Origin: an archaeon | GTDB taxonomy: Archaea > Thermoproteota > Nitrososphaeria > Nitrososphaerales > Gagatemarchaeaceae | Assembly: GCA_016432545.1 (NCBI GenBank) | Contig: CP066694.1 | Location: forward strand, 496,001-560,000 | DNA: 64,000 nucleotides | Reading direction: 5' to 3' | Shown: in pieces, positions 39,521 to 47,270 of the stretch | Layout of the letters: every line of letters starts with the position of its first letter | How positions within the stretch are numbered: position 1 is the first letter of the stretch | Notes under the pieces: model-generated | Databases searched by the model: none | What the model was told of the DNA's origin: nothing | Seen by the model: the letters and a program-made list of their open reading frames with translations, nothing else | Position numbers and translations under genes: made by a program

Positions 39521-40762
39521 TTGCACGTGCAAAAATCACGAAAACTACTTGCACAATCACTTATTGCGACTAGCATACTATTGCTCTCCGGCCTCGGCGG
39601 CGTGATGTCAGTTGCGACTGCCCTTAGCGGGACGAGCGCAGCCACGGCGAGCCCACTCTTCCATGTGAGGGGCGACGCCACCACATCACCGACCGGTCTC
39701 TCTCCTACAACAATCAACCAGCTCTATCAGTTCAACCTCCTGTCATGCAGCTCAGGCTTGACCTGTGGCTCAGGGCAGACGATCGCGATTGTGGACGCCT
39801 TCGACGACCCAACGGCGGAGAGCGACCTTGCCACCTTCAGCACCCAGTTTGGCCTACCGGCTTGCACTACGGCCAACGGCTGCTTCACCAAGGCAACGCC
39901 CCAGGGACTTCCGAGGGCCGACCAGGGTTGGGCACTTGAAATCTCCCTAGACATCCAGTGGGCTCATGCCATAGCGCCTGGCGCCAAAATACTCCTCGTA
40001 GAGGCCGCGACCAATAGCTTCACAAACTTGTTCGGCGCCATCGACTACGCCGCGACTCAGAGCGGAGTACACCAACTATCGATGAGTTGGGGAGGCGGCG
40101 AATTCTCCAGCGAAGCTTCTTCCGACTCGCACTTCCAGGTTTCCGGCGTCAGCTTCTTCGCGTCGTCCGGAGACGGCGGACACGGCGTGATCTATCCATC
40201 TTCCTCTCCGAACGTCATAGGCGTGGGAGGAACCACACTGAACTTCAACAGGGACAAGACCTTCACGGGCGAGACGGCTTGGCCCGGCAGCGGCGGTGGG
40301 ATTAGCGCCTATGAGAGCGAGCCGTCCTACCAGGTCACATACGGCGGGACCTCCACAGGGACGCTTCTGACCACCACGGGCGGGAACAGAGGCGCGCCTG
40401 ACGTGTCGTACGACGCGGACCCGAAGTCGGGCGTCTCCGTTTACGACAGCTATGGCTACCACGGGCAGCATGGCTGGTTCCAGGTCGGAGGCACCAGCGC
40501 AGGGTCCCCACAGTGGGCCGCGCTCTTCGCCATCGTGAACAGCGGAAGGTCTACTCCCATCTCCTCCACTTCCTTCGGCACTGGCTCCATCGTCTACAAC
40601 TCCGCAACTGGCAGCGCCTATGCTTCGAACTTCAGGGACATCACCGCAGGGACCAACGGAAACTGCGGAACAGACTGTAGCGCCTCCTCAGGCTACGACT
40701 TCGTGACCGGAGTCGGAAGCCCGCTGGCAAACAACTTAGTGCCATACCTCCAGTCGCATTAA
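39521..40762 (+). CDS. Secreted sedolisin-family serine-carboxyl peptidase (S53)
   Basis: The 413-residue protein has a signal peptide (LIATSILLLSGLGGVMSVATA) and an S53 catalytic domain. Landmarks are GQTIAIVDAFDDP, the Glu-Asp pair in WALEISLDIQWAHAIAPGA, the oxyanion Asp region SMSWGGGE and the catalytic Ser in QVGGTSAGSPQWAA. FRDITAGTNG near the C-terminus is the calcium site. Sedolisins work at acid pH, so an acidic habitat is suggested. The usual long N-terminal pro-domain is missing (mature-like domain follows the signal at once), which is unusual. Start TTG 39521. A T-rich run after the stop may end transcription. Confidence 0.87.
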   Translation: MHVQKSRKLLAQSLIATSILLLSGLGGVMSVATALSGTSAATASPLFHVRGDATTSPTGLSPTTINQLYQFNLLSCSSGLTCGSGQTIAIVDAFDDPTAESDLATFSTQFGLPACTTANGCFTKATPQGLPRADQGWALEISLDIQWAHAIAPGAKILLVEAATNSFTNLFGAIDYAATQSGVHQLSMSWGGGEFSSEASSDSHFQVSGVSFFASSGDGGHGVIYPSSSPNVIGVGGTTLNFNRDKTFTGETAWPGSGGGISAYESEPSYQVTYGGTSTGTLLTTTGGNRGAPDVSYDADPKSGVSVYDSYGYHGQHGWFQVGGTSAGSPQWAALFAIVNSGRSTPISSTSFGTGSIVYNSATGSAYASNFRDITAGTNGNCGTDCSASSGYDFVTGVGSPLANNLVPYLQSH

Positions 40763-40790
40763 AAGATCCATCCGATATTTTTTGCAGAGT
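40763..40790 (+). terminator. T-rich terminator of the sedolisin gene
   Basis: The stop codon is followed within about 20 bp by ATATTTTTTGC, a T tract of the sort that ends archaeal transcripts. Confidence 0.45.
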
Positions 40791-40837
40791 CCTAGTGAGA
40801 ACCAGGTCTCGGCATGCGCTGGTGGATGTGCCGTGGC

Positions 40838-41581
40838 CTAGGTGCGAGCTTCGGACCTTTGGAGTATGCAGCCGCCGGGAGGTACTGCGACCCCGTTGAC
40901 CTGGACTTGGGCCTTGAACGTGCAAGCAGACGCGGGAGGGGCCCCGGAGTATGGGACCCCGAGGTAGTAGCATACAAGCTGGCCGTCATTCTTCGTCTCG
41001 TTGTTGACCAGCAGTGCGCAGTGGTTGGCCTTCCATCCGGAGGTCTTGTTGATCCAAGCGAGTACGGCGTGGGAAGAGTACACTGGGAGTGAGGTGCTCG
41101 AGCCATTCCCAGTGACAACGAAGATGTCTGAGAAGAGCTGCTGCAGGGGCGCGAAGGTCATCGTGCACCCGTCGAAGGGTACCAGAGTCCCGTTGACGCG
41201 GGGCGCGGGGCCGTTGGGCGCTATGTTGCAGTCCGTGCCTACCTTCCCTTTGTAGTCCTGGCCGTTGTAGGAACAAGTTATGACGCTCTCTGGGGATATC
41301 CTGCTGAAGAGGCCGCCGAAGCCCCCTTGGAGATTGTCGGCCCGGCAGCTCTCGGTGGCGAGCTCCCCGTTCTGGTCGAAGACCGCGAAGGAACGCCAGA
41401 CAGGGGCCGGACCGGTGTTGAAGGCTGACATCAGATAGGGTAGGAGGAAAACGATGCTCGAGACTATCAGGATGACGACAACCACGACGGCAGCGACCAA
41501 CTTCAGAGGATTGCGACCGACTTCCCAAGACTCGCCGTCGGTCGGCTCCTTCTGGGCTGGGGGAACACCTTGGACTTGCAA
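40838..41581 (-). CDS. Membrane-anchored, cysteine-containing extracellular protein
   Basis: The 247-residue protein has a short cytoplasmic N-terminus, one membrane helix (LVAAVVVVVILIVSSIVFLL) and about 190 residues outside. The outer part holds eight Cys in a spaced pattern and several N-x-S/T sites. I recognise no family. Start TTG 41581; a TATA box (GACTTTAAGTCG, minus strand, about 41614-41625) lies about 37 bp before it. Confidence 0.6.
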   Translation of the reverse strand: MQVQGVPPAQKEPTDGESWEVGRNPLKLVAAVVVVVILIVSSIVFLLPYLMSAFNTGPAPVWRSFAVFDQNGELATESCRADNLQGGFGGLFSRISPESVITCSYNGQDYKGKVGTDCNIAPNGPAPRVNGTLVPFDGCTMTFAPLQQLFSDIFVVTGNGSSTSLPVYSSHAVLAWINKTSGWKANHCALLVNNETKNDGQLVCYYLGVPYSGAPPASACTFKAQVQVNGVAVPPGGCILQRSEART

Positions 41582-41722
41582 TCCGTTTCGGGGCTGATGG
41601 GTTGGTTCACTCCCGACTTAAAGTCCTCTGAGGCCAATTTGTGCAGACTTTCGCGCGAAGGGTCAAGGCCTGTTGACACCGCTCATTAGGAACCGTAGCG
41701 CCCAAGTGTCGACTGTCTGACG

Positions 41723-41959
41723 ATGCGAAGCGACACCGCTGCGACTGGAATCTTCCTGTTCGCGCTGGGAGCCGTTGTTGTGTCCATTGGATACGGCTTG
41801 CAGGCGAGCACCCCCGTCCCTGAAGGCCCGGCGATGGCCTTCTACTATCCCCTGGCTTACCTGGCGACGCTCACCCAGATGGGAGGGTGGCTCGCGACGG
41901 GTGCGGGGGCCTTGGTTGCGACGTACGGGACCATAGGGAAGAGCCAACAGAGCTTTTAG
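41723..41959 (+). CDS. Small two-helix membrane protein
   Basis: The 78-residue protein has two hydrophobic helices around a conserved-looking loop (PLAYLATLTQMGGWLATG). A degraded copy of the loop lies at 43766-43818, and the final TYGTIGKSQQS recurs in changed form at 48828-48935, so this gene belongs to a mobile or recombining family. Confidence 0.5.
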   Translation: MRSDTAATGIFLFALGAVVVSIGYGLQASTPVPEGPAMAFYYPLAYLATLTQMGGWLATGAGALVATYGTIGKSQQSF

Positions 41960-41965
41960 TGCAAC

Positions 41966-42150
41966 CTAAGTTGGCCTCGTAAGTAGTCGAGGGAACTCTC
42001 GGTCCTCCAACGTCACCCTAGAAACTTCCGCTGCGTCTACGACTTTCCCTTTCTTCCTGCCCAAACAGAGTTCTGGAGGTCAACCGACGTCAACCCCCCG
42101 TAGTCTTCCTTCAGTTTGCCCTTCATTGCTTGGCGTATCCTGTGGGGCAT
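41966..42150 (-). pseudogene. Frameshifted small gene remnant
   Basis: From ATG 42150 the frame reads MPHRIRQAMKGKLKEDYGG..., ends at a premature stop, and continues in the next frame as LGRKKGKVVDAAEVSRVTLEDREF up to 41966. A single-base change near 42060 would join the two. Each half looks protein-like. It probably is a broken small gene, perhaps once an antitoxin, though no family is recognised. Confidence 0.4.
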
Positions 42151-42239
42151 GGGTACTACTTACTCTCGTTGCCTTTTGAGATCAGGTCTACCTCCCGACC
42201 ATACGTCGGTCTTAAATACATGGAATTCATTTATTTCGC

Positions 42240-42488
42240 ATGGTAGTGACCGACACCGCGACGATTACAAGCAAGAGCATGGTCAACATCCCTGCCAGCT
42301 TGAGGAGAAAGTACGCGCTCAAAGAAGGCACCAAGGTGGCGTTCGTCGAGTACGAGGGGGCGATTTTGCTTGTCCCTCTCCTGTCACCTAGCGAATTGTT
42401 CGGGATAGACAGGGACCACAAAGACGAGATTGTGAAGGCGGTACGAGGCTTAGAGAGTGAGCGCAGAAGAGAAGCGGGAAAGGATTGA
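42240..42488 (+). CDS. vapB: VapB-type antitoxin (AbrB fold)
   Basis: The 82-residue protein has an AbrB-type hairpin (TATITSKSMVNIPASLRRKYALKEG) and an acidic/basic tail. A TATA box (TCTTAAATACA, about 42209-42219) is 25 bp upstream of ATG 42240. TTGA overlap links it to the PIN toxin. Confidence 0.85.
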   Translation: MVVTDTATITSKSMVNIPASLRRKYALKEGTKVAFVEYEGAILLVPLLSPSELFGIDRDHKDEIVKAVRGLESERRREAGKD

Positions 42489-42883
42489 CCGGTTACACCT
42501 TCGATACTGGGGTAATCTCCCTTCACTTCGCTGAAGACCGACGGGTAGAGGGTGCGTTCCGCGACGTCGAGTCGGGCCGCTCCCCTGGAAGCGTGGCCAG
42601 CGTGAACATGGCGGAACTCTTCTATCTGACGTGCCGCGTCCTCGGAAGACAGACGGCAGTGATCCGGTTCCGTCAGACTGCCGAGATCCTGAACGTGGTT
42701 GAGACGGATGAGGACCTTACGTTGCGGGCGGGGGCGTTCAAGTGCAGGGACTCCCAGCTCTCGCTCTCCGACTCCTTCGCCCTGGCGTTGGCACAGAGGA
42801 CGGGTGCGATCCTCCTTACCACAGACACCCAGCTCGCGAATAACAAGGCGGTGCGGACTAAGCACTTTCCTGTGTCTACCTAG
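42485..42883 (+). CDS. vapC: VapC-type PIN-domain toxin
   Basis: The 132-residue PIN domain has TFDTGVISLHF, VNMAELFYL, LSDSFALALAQR and LTTDTQLANN. Start TTG 42485 shares bases with the vapB stop. The domain appears intact. Confidence 0.85.
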   Translation: MTGYTFDTGVISLHFAEDRRVEGAFRDVESGRSPGSVASVNMAELFYLTCRVLGRQTAVIRFRQTAEILNVVETDEDLTLRAGAFKCRDSQLSLSDSFALALAQRTGAILLTTDTQLANNKAVRTKHFPVST

Positions 42884-42977
42884 GACTCGGCCCGGGGCCC
42901 CTTCATCGATTCATGGGTTGGCCCGACCTAGTGCTGAGGCTCACGTGCAGGTTAGGCCCTCCTGCCGGAGTGGTTTG

Positions 42978-43085
42978 CCACCGGCCAAGTTCACCAGGAG
43001 CGAACTCCCAGTCATCGGGATAGGAGGGAAGATCGGCGACGCGGAAATCGAACGTCTGAGTCCGAAGCCGCGTGGGAGCTTCAGG
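42978..43085 (+). pseudogene. Decayed copy of the small gene at 48691-48831
   Basis: About 100 bp here align with the small gene at 48691: both encode FTRSELPVI or VTRSELPVI, then KIGDAEIERL. After that point a one- to two-base deletion (CTGAGTCC against CTGATATCC) breaks the frame. No start codon remains. The pair shows a cassette duplicated about 5.7 kb apart. Confidence 0.6.
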
Positions 43086-43089
43086 ACGA

Positions 43090-43491
43090 TTAGATGAGCA
43101 CCGCCCTCAGATCAGCTACCTTTTCCACCTGTTGGAAGTCGAGGTCTGATGTGACTATCGCGCTTGCCTTGTTAGCCACGGCTACCCCGGCAATCAATAC
43201 GTCTAGAGCATTGATAGGTCTCCCGACTCTAAGCAACGCGCCCATGATTTGGGCCGCCTCTTCCGAGGCCTTTTGGTCTAGGGGGAGCATCCGGATTTCG
43301 CCAACCAGGGCTCTGATCGCCATCTCCTCTTTCTTGAGCCTCATGTGAGAGATGGGGGCCATCAGTTCGAAGTAGGAAATCGCCGTGGTGGCGATGACCT
43401 CTCCGGACTGCAAGGCTGCCGCCACAATGGACCTAATTCTCTCACCGCCGCGCAGGAATTCTATCACTGCAGAAGTGTCGAGGATCATCAA
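43090..43491 (-). CDS. vapC: VapC-type PIN-domain toxin
   Basis: The 133-residue PIN domain has MILDTSAVIEFLRGG, SYFELMAPISHM, ALDVLIAGVAVANK and IVTSDLDFQ. Start TTG 43491 (or ATG 43488) overlaps the antitoxin stop (TTGA). Confidence 0.88.
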   Translation of the reverse strand: MMILDTSAVIEFLRGGERIRSIVAAALQSGEVIATTAISYFELMAPISHMRLKKEEMAIRALVGEIRMLPLDQKASEEAAQIMGALLRVGRPINALDVLIAGVAVANKASAIVTSDLDFQQVEKVADLRAVLI

Positions 43492-43703
43492 GTCCGGGAC
43501 CTTGCGCCATTCCGGATCGCCCGCGACTCCTTCTCCAACTTCGCCAGGTGCTCGCTGTCAGAGAGTGCGCCCCAGAGAGCAAGCGGGTCTTCCTTCCTGT
43601 CCAGAATCCTCTCGATGAGGTCGCTGAAACTCTCGCCGGCGCGTTTGACCCCGGCTAACTTCCGATAGACCTCCTCCCTTATGGCGAGGGTTTTGGTGGG
43701 CAT
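43488..43703 (-). CDS. vapB: VapB antitoxin, DUF217-like
   Basis: The 71-residue protein MPTKTLAIREEVYRKLAGVKR...ESFSDLIERIL has the ribbon-helix-helix-like pattern of the archaeal DUF217/VapB class, distinct from the AbrB antitoxins of the other modules here. It is co-transcribed with the PIN toxin. An AT-rich promoter with repeated ACATA words lies just upstream. Confidence 0.82.
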   Translation of the reverse strand: MPTKTLAIREEVYRKLAGVKRAGESFSDLIERILDRKEDPLALWGALSDSEHLAKLEKESRAIRNGARSRT

Positions 43704-43765
43704 CTACATATGTGTATACATCACTACATATTTAAGACCTGCTGCGCCCGGTAACGGTCTTTGCA

Positions 43766-43818
43766 ATCCCCCTTGCCTGCCTGGCGATGATTAACCAGAT
43801 AGGAGGATGGCTGGCAGG
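43766..43818 (+). pseudogene. Degraded piece of the small membrane gene at 41723
   Basis: The segment resembles 41848-41905: shared order of CCTGGCGA, ACCCAGAT/AACCAGAT and GGAGG(G/A)TGGCT. It lacks start and stop in frame. It joins at once to the hairpin repeat at 43818-43848, suggesting a recombination junction. Confidence 0.5.
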
Positions 43819-43848
43819 GTGACTACTTTGATGAGGATCGTAGTCACC
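43818..43848. repeat. Hairpin repeat, copy 1
   Basis: GGTGACTAC and GTAGTCACC form a 9-bp inverted repeat around a 13-base loop TTTGATGAGGATC. About 65 bp including this hairpin recur at 45183-45249 with few changes. On the minus strand it follows at once after the final codons of a small frame (EYRRLRFALKR, stop). It may be a terminator or the end of a small mobile unit. Confidence 0.6.
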
Positions 43849-44023
43849 TCTTGAGCGCAAACCTGAGGCGCCTATACTCCTTCTTGCTGTCTTTTCCCTC
43901 TGCGGTGCTCCCGCCCAGTATTACGAACTTCACTTTACCGGGACCTTGGCGAGTCTGAACGAATAGTTCACCAAGGACTGGCCATGCATAAATTGAGGCC
44001 GTGTGCCTCTCAAGAAGTAGTTT
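43844..44023 (-). pseudogene. Truncated gene tail with no start codon
   Basis: Reading the minus strand, a stop-free stretch encodes LLLERHTASIYAWPVLGEL, then VQTRQGPGKVKFVILGGST and ends EYRRLRFALKR. The composition looks like real protein. No ATG or TTG opens it; only an internal GTG (giving 29 residues) could. The final residues match the end of the 55-residue frame at 45210-45377. It is probably a decayed or fused fragment. Confidence 0.4.
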
Positions 44024-44035
44024 TCACCGGCACCC

Positions 44036-44470
44036 TCAGACATGGCCGATTTCGGAGGTCTTCTCGGGCGTGAATACTAGGACCGAATCTGGCTTCCTTC
44101 CATTAATCCTCCATTTGTCAAGATGCCAGCCCGAGAGTTCTTCTATGATGCGTTTCATCTTCGGAAAATCTACCCCCTTGACCAATTGGGCTTCCCCCTG
44201 GAGCATCACACCTCTTCCAATACCATCCTCGACTACGTCCGTTACGATGCAGCACCTAGAATTCCGTTCGATGTTACGGGCTTTCTTTGTTTTGGCAACT
44301 GTTGGTATGTAGACAGTTCCCTTGTGATAGAAGTATCCCACAGGGACACAGTGGGGATAACCTTCTGAGTCCATAGTTGCGATGCGGCAAGTATCGATCC
44401 GCTTCAGAAATTGTTCGTGCCTTTGACTGAATCGTACTGCGGTTCCCTTCAAGGGTTCACAATCAATCAT
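44036..44470 (-). CDS. Pyridoxamine-5'-phosphate-oxidase-like flavin/F420-binding protein
   Basis: The 144-residue protein has a split-barrel pattern: CRIATMDSEGYPHCVPVGYFY, the TKKARNIERNSRCCIVTDV strand pair and GVMLQGEAQLV. This family binds FMN, heme or F420 and reduces or oxidises small molecules. Substrate unknown. It stands alone between two toxin-antitoxin modules. Confidence 0.78.
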   Translation of the reverse strand: MIDCEPLKGTAVRFSQRHEQFLKRIDTCRIATMDSEGYPHCVPVGYFYHKGTVYIPTVAKTKKARNIERNSRCCIVTDVVEDGIGRGVMLQGEAQLVKGVDFPKMKRIIEELSGWHLDKWRINGRKPDSVLVFTPEKTSEIGHV

Positions 44471-44635
44471 CGAGAACCTTGGAACCAGTTAGGTGTGCTG
44501 TCGCCGGACGACAGAACTACATGTAGGGCGGAAATTCTCCTCTCTCAAGAGTCGAACACTTTCACCGACCCTGTCTGGGAGTTCCGATTCAAAACTTCCA
44601 AACTGTTTTAAGCGGGAATTCCTTCAGACTTCACG

Positions 44636-44824
44636 ATGACCACCCTTGAGAGCAAGGTAGCCTCAATCGAAAGACATCTTGAGGAGCTGGAGGAGACAAT
44701 GGAAGTGATTTCCGACAAGAAAACCACCAGAAGCATAGCCAGGGGCCTCAAGGACTTGCGGGAAGGGCGATTCCGCAGGTACGAGGACGTGAACGAACTC
44801 CTCAAGGGAATCCAGCACGGTTGA
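44636..44824 (+). CDS. relB: RelB-like antitoxin
   Basis: The 62-residue helical acidic protein ends with DLREGRFRRYEDVNELLKG, a common RelB/Phd-type toxin-binding tail. A TATA box (TTTTAAGCG) about 27 bp upstream suggests a leaderless mRNA. It overlaps relE by 4 bp (TTGA). Confidence 0.75.
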   Translation: MTTLESKVASIERHLEELEETMEVISDKKTTRSIARGLKDLREGRFRRYEDVNELLKGIQHG

Positions 44825-45078
44825 GCTACGCCCTCATTTCGACGGCCAACTTCGAACGAGGGATGATGCGTTTGTCTTCCGCGGATTTCAACCGGAGCAG
44901 GCAGACACTTTTGGACATAGCTTCGGACCCCTACTCTTTCAAGGAACTGAAGGGAAGGTTCAGGAACCTCCGGAGCGCCCGTTTTGGAGACCGAAGGATA
45001 ATTTACACCGTAGTGGAACAGAAGAAGGAGGTCGTATTGTTGGCCGTTGAGCCTCGTAGATCAGCCTACGCAAGATGA
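44821..45078 (+). CDS. relE: RelE/ParE-type toxin
   Basis: The 85-residue protein has the RelE pattern: FKELKGRFRNLRSARFGDRRIIYTVVEQKKEVVLLAVEPRRSAY, including the basic patch and C-terminal Arg/Tyr used for mRNA cleavage in the ribosome. Start TTG 44821. Confidence 0.85.
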   Translation: MSYALISTANFERGMMRLSSADFNRSRQTLLDIASDPYSFKELKGRFRNLRSARFGDRRIIYTVVEQKKEVVLLAVEPRRSAYAR

Positions 45079-45182
45079 TCCGTGCAACCCTAGTTTGAAT
45101 CAGAAAGTGTGCGGTCGCCCGGACTTCAACCGCGTCGCATGAATGATCGATGGGAATTCTTGTGTTCAGATTCTGCAATCGT

Positions 45183-45215
45183 AGGTGACTACTTTGATGG
45201 GAAACGTAGTCACCT
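45183..45215. repeat. Hairpin repeat, copy 2
   Basis: AGGTGACTAC and GTAGTCACCT form a 10-bp inverted repeat around TTTGATGGGAAAC. It matches the element at 43818-43848. On the minus strand it covers the stop of the 55-residue frame at 45210-45377, as copy 1 does for its frame, so the hairpin may end both transcripts. Confidence 0.6.
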
Positions 45216-45377
45216 CTTGAGAGCAACCCTGAGACGCCTGTACTCCTTCAGGATCAGCTCCAGGGCGCCGTCGAGAGCGCGATACCTTTCGCTTTCTGGC
45301 AGGATGGACAAAAGGATGAGTTGGAGCCTCTCAGTCAGGAACTCTGCCTCGCCTGCTGAGAGCGTGCTACCTTCCAT
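45210..45377 (-). CDS. Small helical protein, 55 residues
   Basis: ATG 45377 opens a frame MEGSTLSAGEAEFLTERLQL... ending in LKEYRRLRVALKR. It is amphipathic and helical. Its tail is duplicated at 43844. It overlaps the upstream membrane microprotein by 43 bp, so the two could be translated together. Function unknown. Confidence 0.45.
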   Translation of the reverse strand: MEGSTLSAGEAEFLTERLQLILLSILPESERYRALDGALELILKEYRRLRVALKR

Positions 45378-45496
45378 ATCCTACGGTAATAAAGGAATGT
45401 CACGGCCGCGAAAAGTATTATCCCGAGGATTATTGCGAAGACGACGAACGACAGGGTGGTGCCCAACCCAGCCGGTACGTTTGACATATCCACACA
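45335..45496 (-). CDS. Single-helix membrane microprotein, 53 residues
   Basis: Starting at GTG 45496 the frame encodes VPAGLGTTLSFVVFAIILGI, then a further hydrophobic run and a basic tail (YYRRIWKVARSQQ). One membrane helix with an inside-positive tail is clear. A TATA box at 45518-45530 lies about 28 bp upstream. It is too short for routine gene callers. Confidence 0.5.
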   Translation of the reverse strand, partial: CVDMSNVPAGLGTTLSFVVFAIILGIILFAAVTFLYYRRIWKVARSQQARQSS

Positions 45497-45517
45497 CGCC
45501 TATCAGAATAAACATCG

Positions 45518-45530
45518 CTTCGTATTAAAG
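45518..45530. promoter_or_regulatory. Bidirectional TATA box between two microgenes
   Basis: CGTATTAAAGCC reads as a TATA box on both strands. It is about 28 bp from the GTG at 45496 on the minus strand and about 32 bp from the TTG at 45559 on the plus strand. Confidence 0.5.
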
Positions 45531-45558
45531 CCGCGGCTCCCCAAAAAGCCCACAGCCC

Positions 45559-45663
45559 TTGCAATGCTACTGCGGTAGGCCACTGGTCAAGACGAGGGAA
45601 GGGTTTCTGGTCTGCAGGCAGTGCAGGCGGGCACCGGTAAATTGCGATTGCTTCCCGATTTGA
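45559..45663 (+). CDS. Zinc-ribbon microprotein, 34 residues
   Basis: TTG 45559 opens a frame QCYCGRPLVKTREGFLVC followed by RQCRR and CDCFPI. The CxC...CxxC arrangement with a beta-hairpin spacer is a minimal zinc ribbon. Promoter spacing supports leaderless expression. I recognise no family. Confidence 0.45.
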   Translation: MQCYCGRPLVKTREGFLVCRQCRRAPVNCDCFPI

Positions 45664-45754
45664 ATGCGTGACGTAGGGCCCTAAAGGGAGTCGAAAGAGT
45701 CCTTCGAAGAGGCTTTAAGGAAGCTGAGAGTTCGTCTTCCTAAGTGGGAGCCCT

Positions 45755-45943
45755 TTGCTCCTCCAACACATAATGAAGCTGAACTGCGAAGAATGCAAGC
45801 TGAGAACTGAGCATTACGTCCAAATTCGAGATAGTGTGATGCTGGTCTGCCGTTGCCTGAGGTGCGGCCAGCTCAAAAGAAGTCTTGGAGAAGATGACAG
45901 GGCCTATCCTTCTGATGACCGTAGGCCGATATACGTGTCCTGA
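45755..45943 (+). CDS. Small zinc-finger protein
   Basis: The frame opens at TTG 45755, or at ATG 45773 to give 56 residues: MKLNCEECKLRTEHYVQIRD followed by VCRCLRCGQLKRS. CxxC...CxCxxC can bind one zinc ion. A TATA-like CTTTAAGG lies upstream (about 45711-45718). It sits directly upstream of amrS on the same strand with almost no gap, so they could share a transcript. Confidence 0.6.
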   Translation: MLLQHIMKLNCEECKLRTEHYVQIRDSVMLVCRCLRCGQLKRSLGEDDRAYPSDDRRPIYVS

Positions 45944-45946
45944 CTA

Positions 45947-47035
45947 GTGAGGGAAATGGTTGACAAGGAAGCGATTCTCTGGCACCCAAAGGAGAACGGC
46001 AAGGTAGTCTGCAACGCCTGTTACAGAGGGTGCCTGATACCCGAAGGGTCTCACGGATTCTGTTACGTAAGAAAGAACAAAGGAGGCAGGCTGTACCTCT
46101 CCTCGTACGGGAAGCTGGCAGCGATGCAAGTCGACCCGATAGAGAAGAAGCCATTCAACCACTTCTACCCAGGGACGTTCGTATCCACCGTAGGTACCGT
46201 GTCCTGCAACTGGCACTGCATGTTTTGCCAGAACCATTCGATAAGCAAGGAAACCGAGGTCTACGGCGAGGACGTGATGCCTGACGAGGTCCCCAACCTG
46301 GCCACAGCGAACGAGTGCGAGGGGGTCGGGTTCAGCTACAACGAGCCAACGATCTTCATCGAGTACGTAATCGACGCTGCCAAAGAAGCCCACAACAAGG
46401 GAAAGTACACCGTCTTCGTGACCAACGGGTATGCCACGGAGGAAGCAGTCAGGGCGATCAAGGGCTACGTGGACGCCGTCGTCGTGGACTACAAACGGAG
46501 CGGAGAGCAGCTCTTCCAGAGGAGGCAGACGATGACCGTCGGCGCAGAGCCCGTGAAGCAGACCCTCCTGGAGCTGAAGAAGCAGGGGATCCACACCGAA
46601 CTCACCGACCTGATTATACCACAGGTCGGAGAGGACCTTGAGGAGGCAGGGAGGCTCTGCAGGTGGCTGTACGACAACCTCGGACCCGACGTGCCGATTC
46701 AATTCACTCAATTCCACCCCGACTACAAATTGCTCGACCTCCCCGTCACCCCCTACGAACTCCTCCTGAAGCACTACGATATGGCGAAGGAAATCGGGTT
46801 GAACTACGTCTACGTCGGGAATGTCCCAGGCAGCCCCTACGAGCACACATACTGCCCAGGATGCGGAACGGCGGTCATCAAGAGGTATGGTTTCATGATA
46901 ACAGACTGGGCCCTGGATGAAAAGCACAATTGCAAGAACTGTGGACACAGAATCCCGATAACCGGCCAAAGGGCGAGCCGCTTCCGTTACAGGGACATTG
47001 AGGCCTTCTACATTCCGAAAACCTTGCCCCGATGA
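45947..47035 (+). CDS. amrS: AmmeMemoRadiSam-system radical SAM enzyme
   Basis: The 362-residue protein has the iron-sulfur motif SCNWHCMFCQN near residues 86-95 (CxxxCxxC), an N-terminal Cys-rich region (CNACYRGCLIPEGSHGFC) and a C-terminal zinc ribbon (CPGCGTAVIKR, CKNCGHRIP). That matches AmrS, the pyruvate-formate-lyase-activase-like member of the AmmeMemoRadiSam system, whose reaction is not known. Its usual partners AmrA (AMMECR1) and AmrB (Memo) are not in the window. GTG 45947 or ATG 45956 are possible starts. Confidence 0.88.
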   Translation: MREMVDKEAILWHPKENGKVVCNACYRGCLIPEGSHGFCYVRKNKGGRLYLSSYGKLAAMQVDPIEKKPFNHFYPGTFVSTVGTVSCNWHCMFCQNHSISKETEVYGEDVMPDEVPNLATANECEGVGFSYNEPTIFIEYVIDAAKEAHNKGKYTVFVTNGYATEEAVRAIKGYVDAVVVDYKRSGEQLFQRRQTMTVGAEPVKQTLLELKKQGIHTELTDLIIPQVGEDLEEAGRLCRWLYDNLGPDVPIQFTQFHPDYKLLDLPVTPYELLLKHYDMAKEIGLNYVYVGNVPGSPYEHTYCPGCGTAVIKRYGFMITDWALDEKHNCKNCGHRIPITGQRASRFRYRDIEAFYIPKTLPR

Positions 47036-47270
47036 TGCAGTCCGTAGAAGGGGAACGGCGTCCTTGGTGACATGATTAATGCGTAGTCCGCTAACTGAAG
47101 GAACCAAAGAATGACTCGCTCAAAGCTTACCAAAGCGTGGGGTCGCCGGGACCACAAACCTACGCGTGGGTCGAAAATTCGTCCCAACTCGCATGGAAAA
47201 GCCCGTAGAATTGGGCTCCCAGCAACCATTCCTGAAAGGTTTTAATTTCCAGGGCTACACTGCGTTCAGG
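47036..47270. other. Gap between amrS and the PAS-UbiA gene
   Basis: I see no convincing gene or RNA here. The last part holds a TATA box (GGTTTTAATTTCC, about 47238-47250) that fits ATG 47271 of the PAS-UbiA gene. Confidence 0.4.

Noticed and set aside
45944-47107. A 387-residue minus-strand frame
   Set aside because: It is antisense to amrS, which carries the radical-SAM Cys motif and a zinc ribbon.
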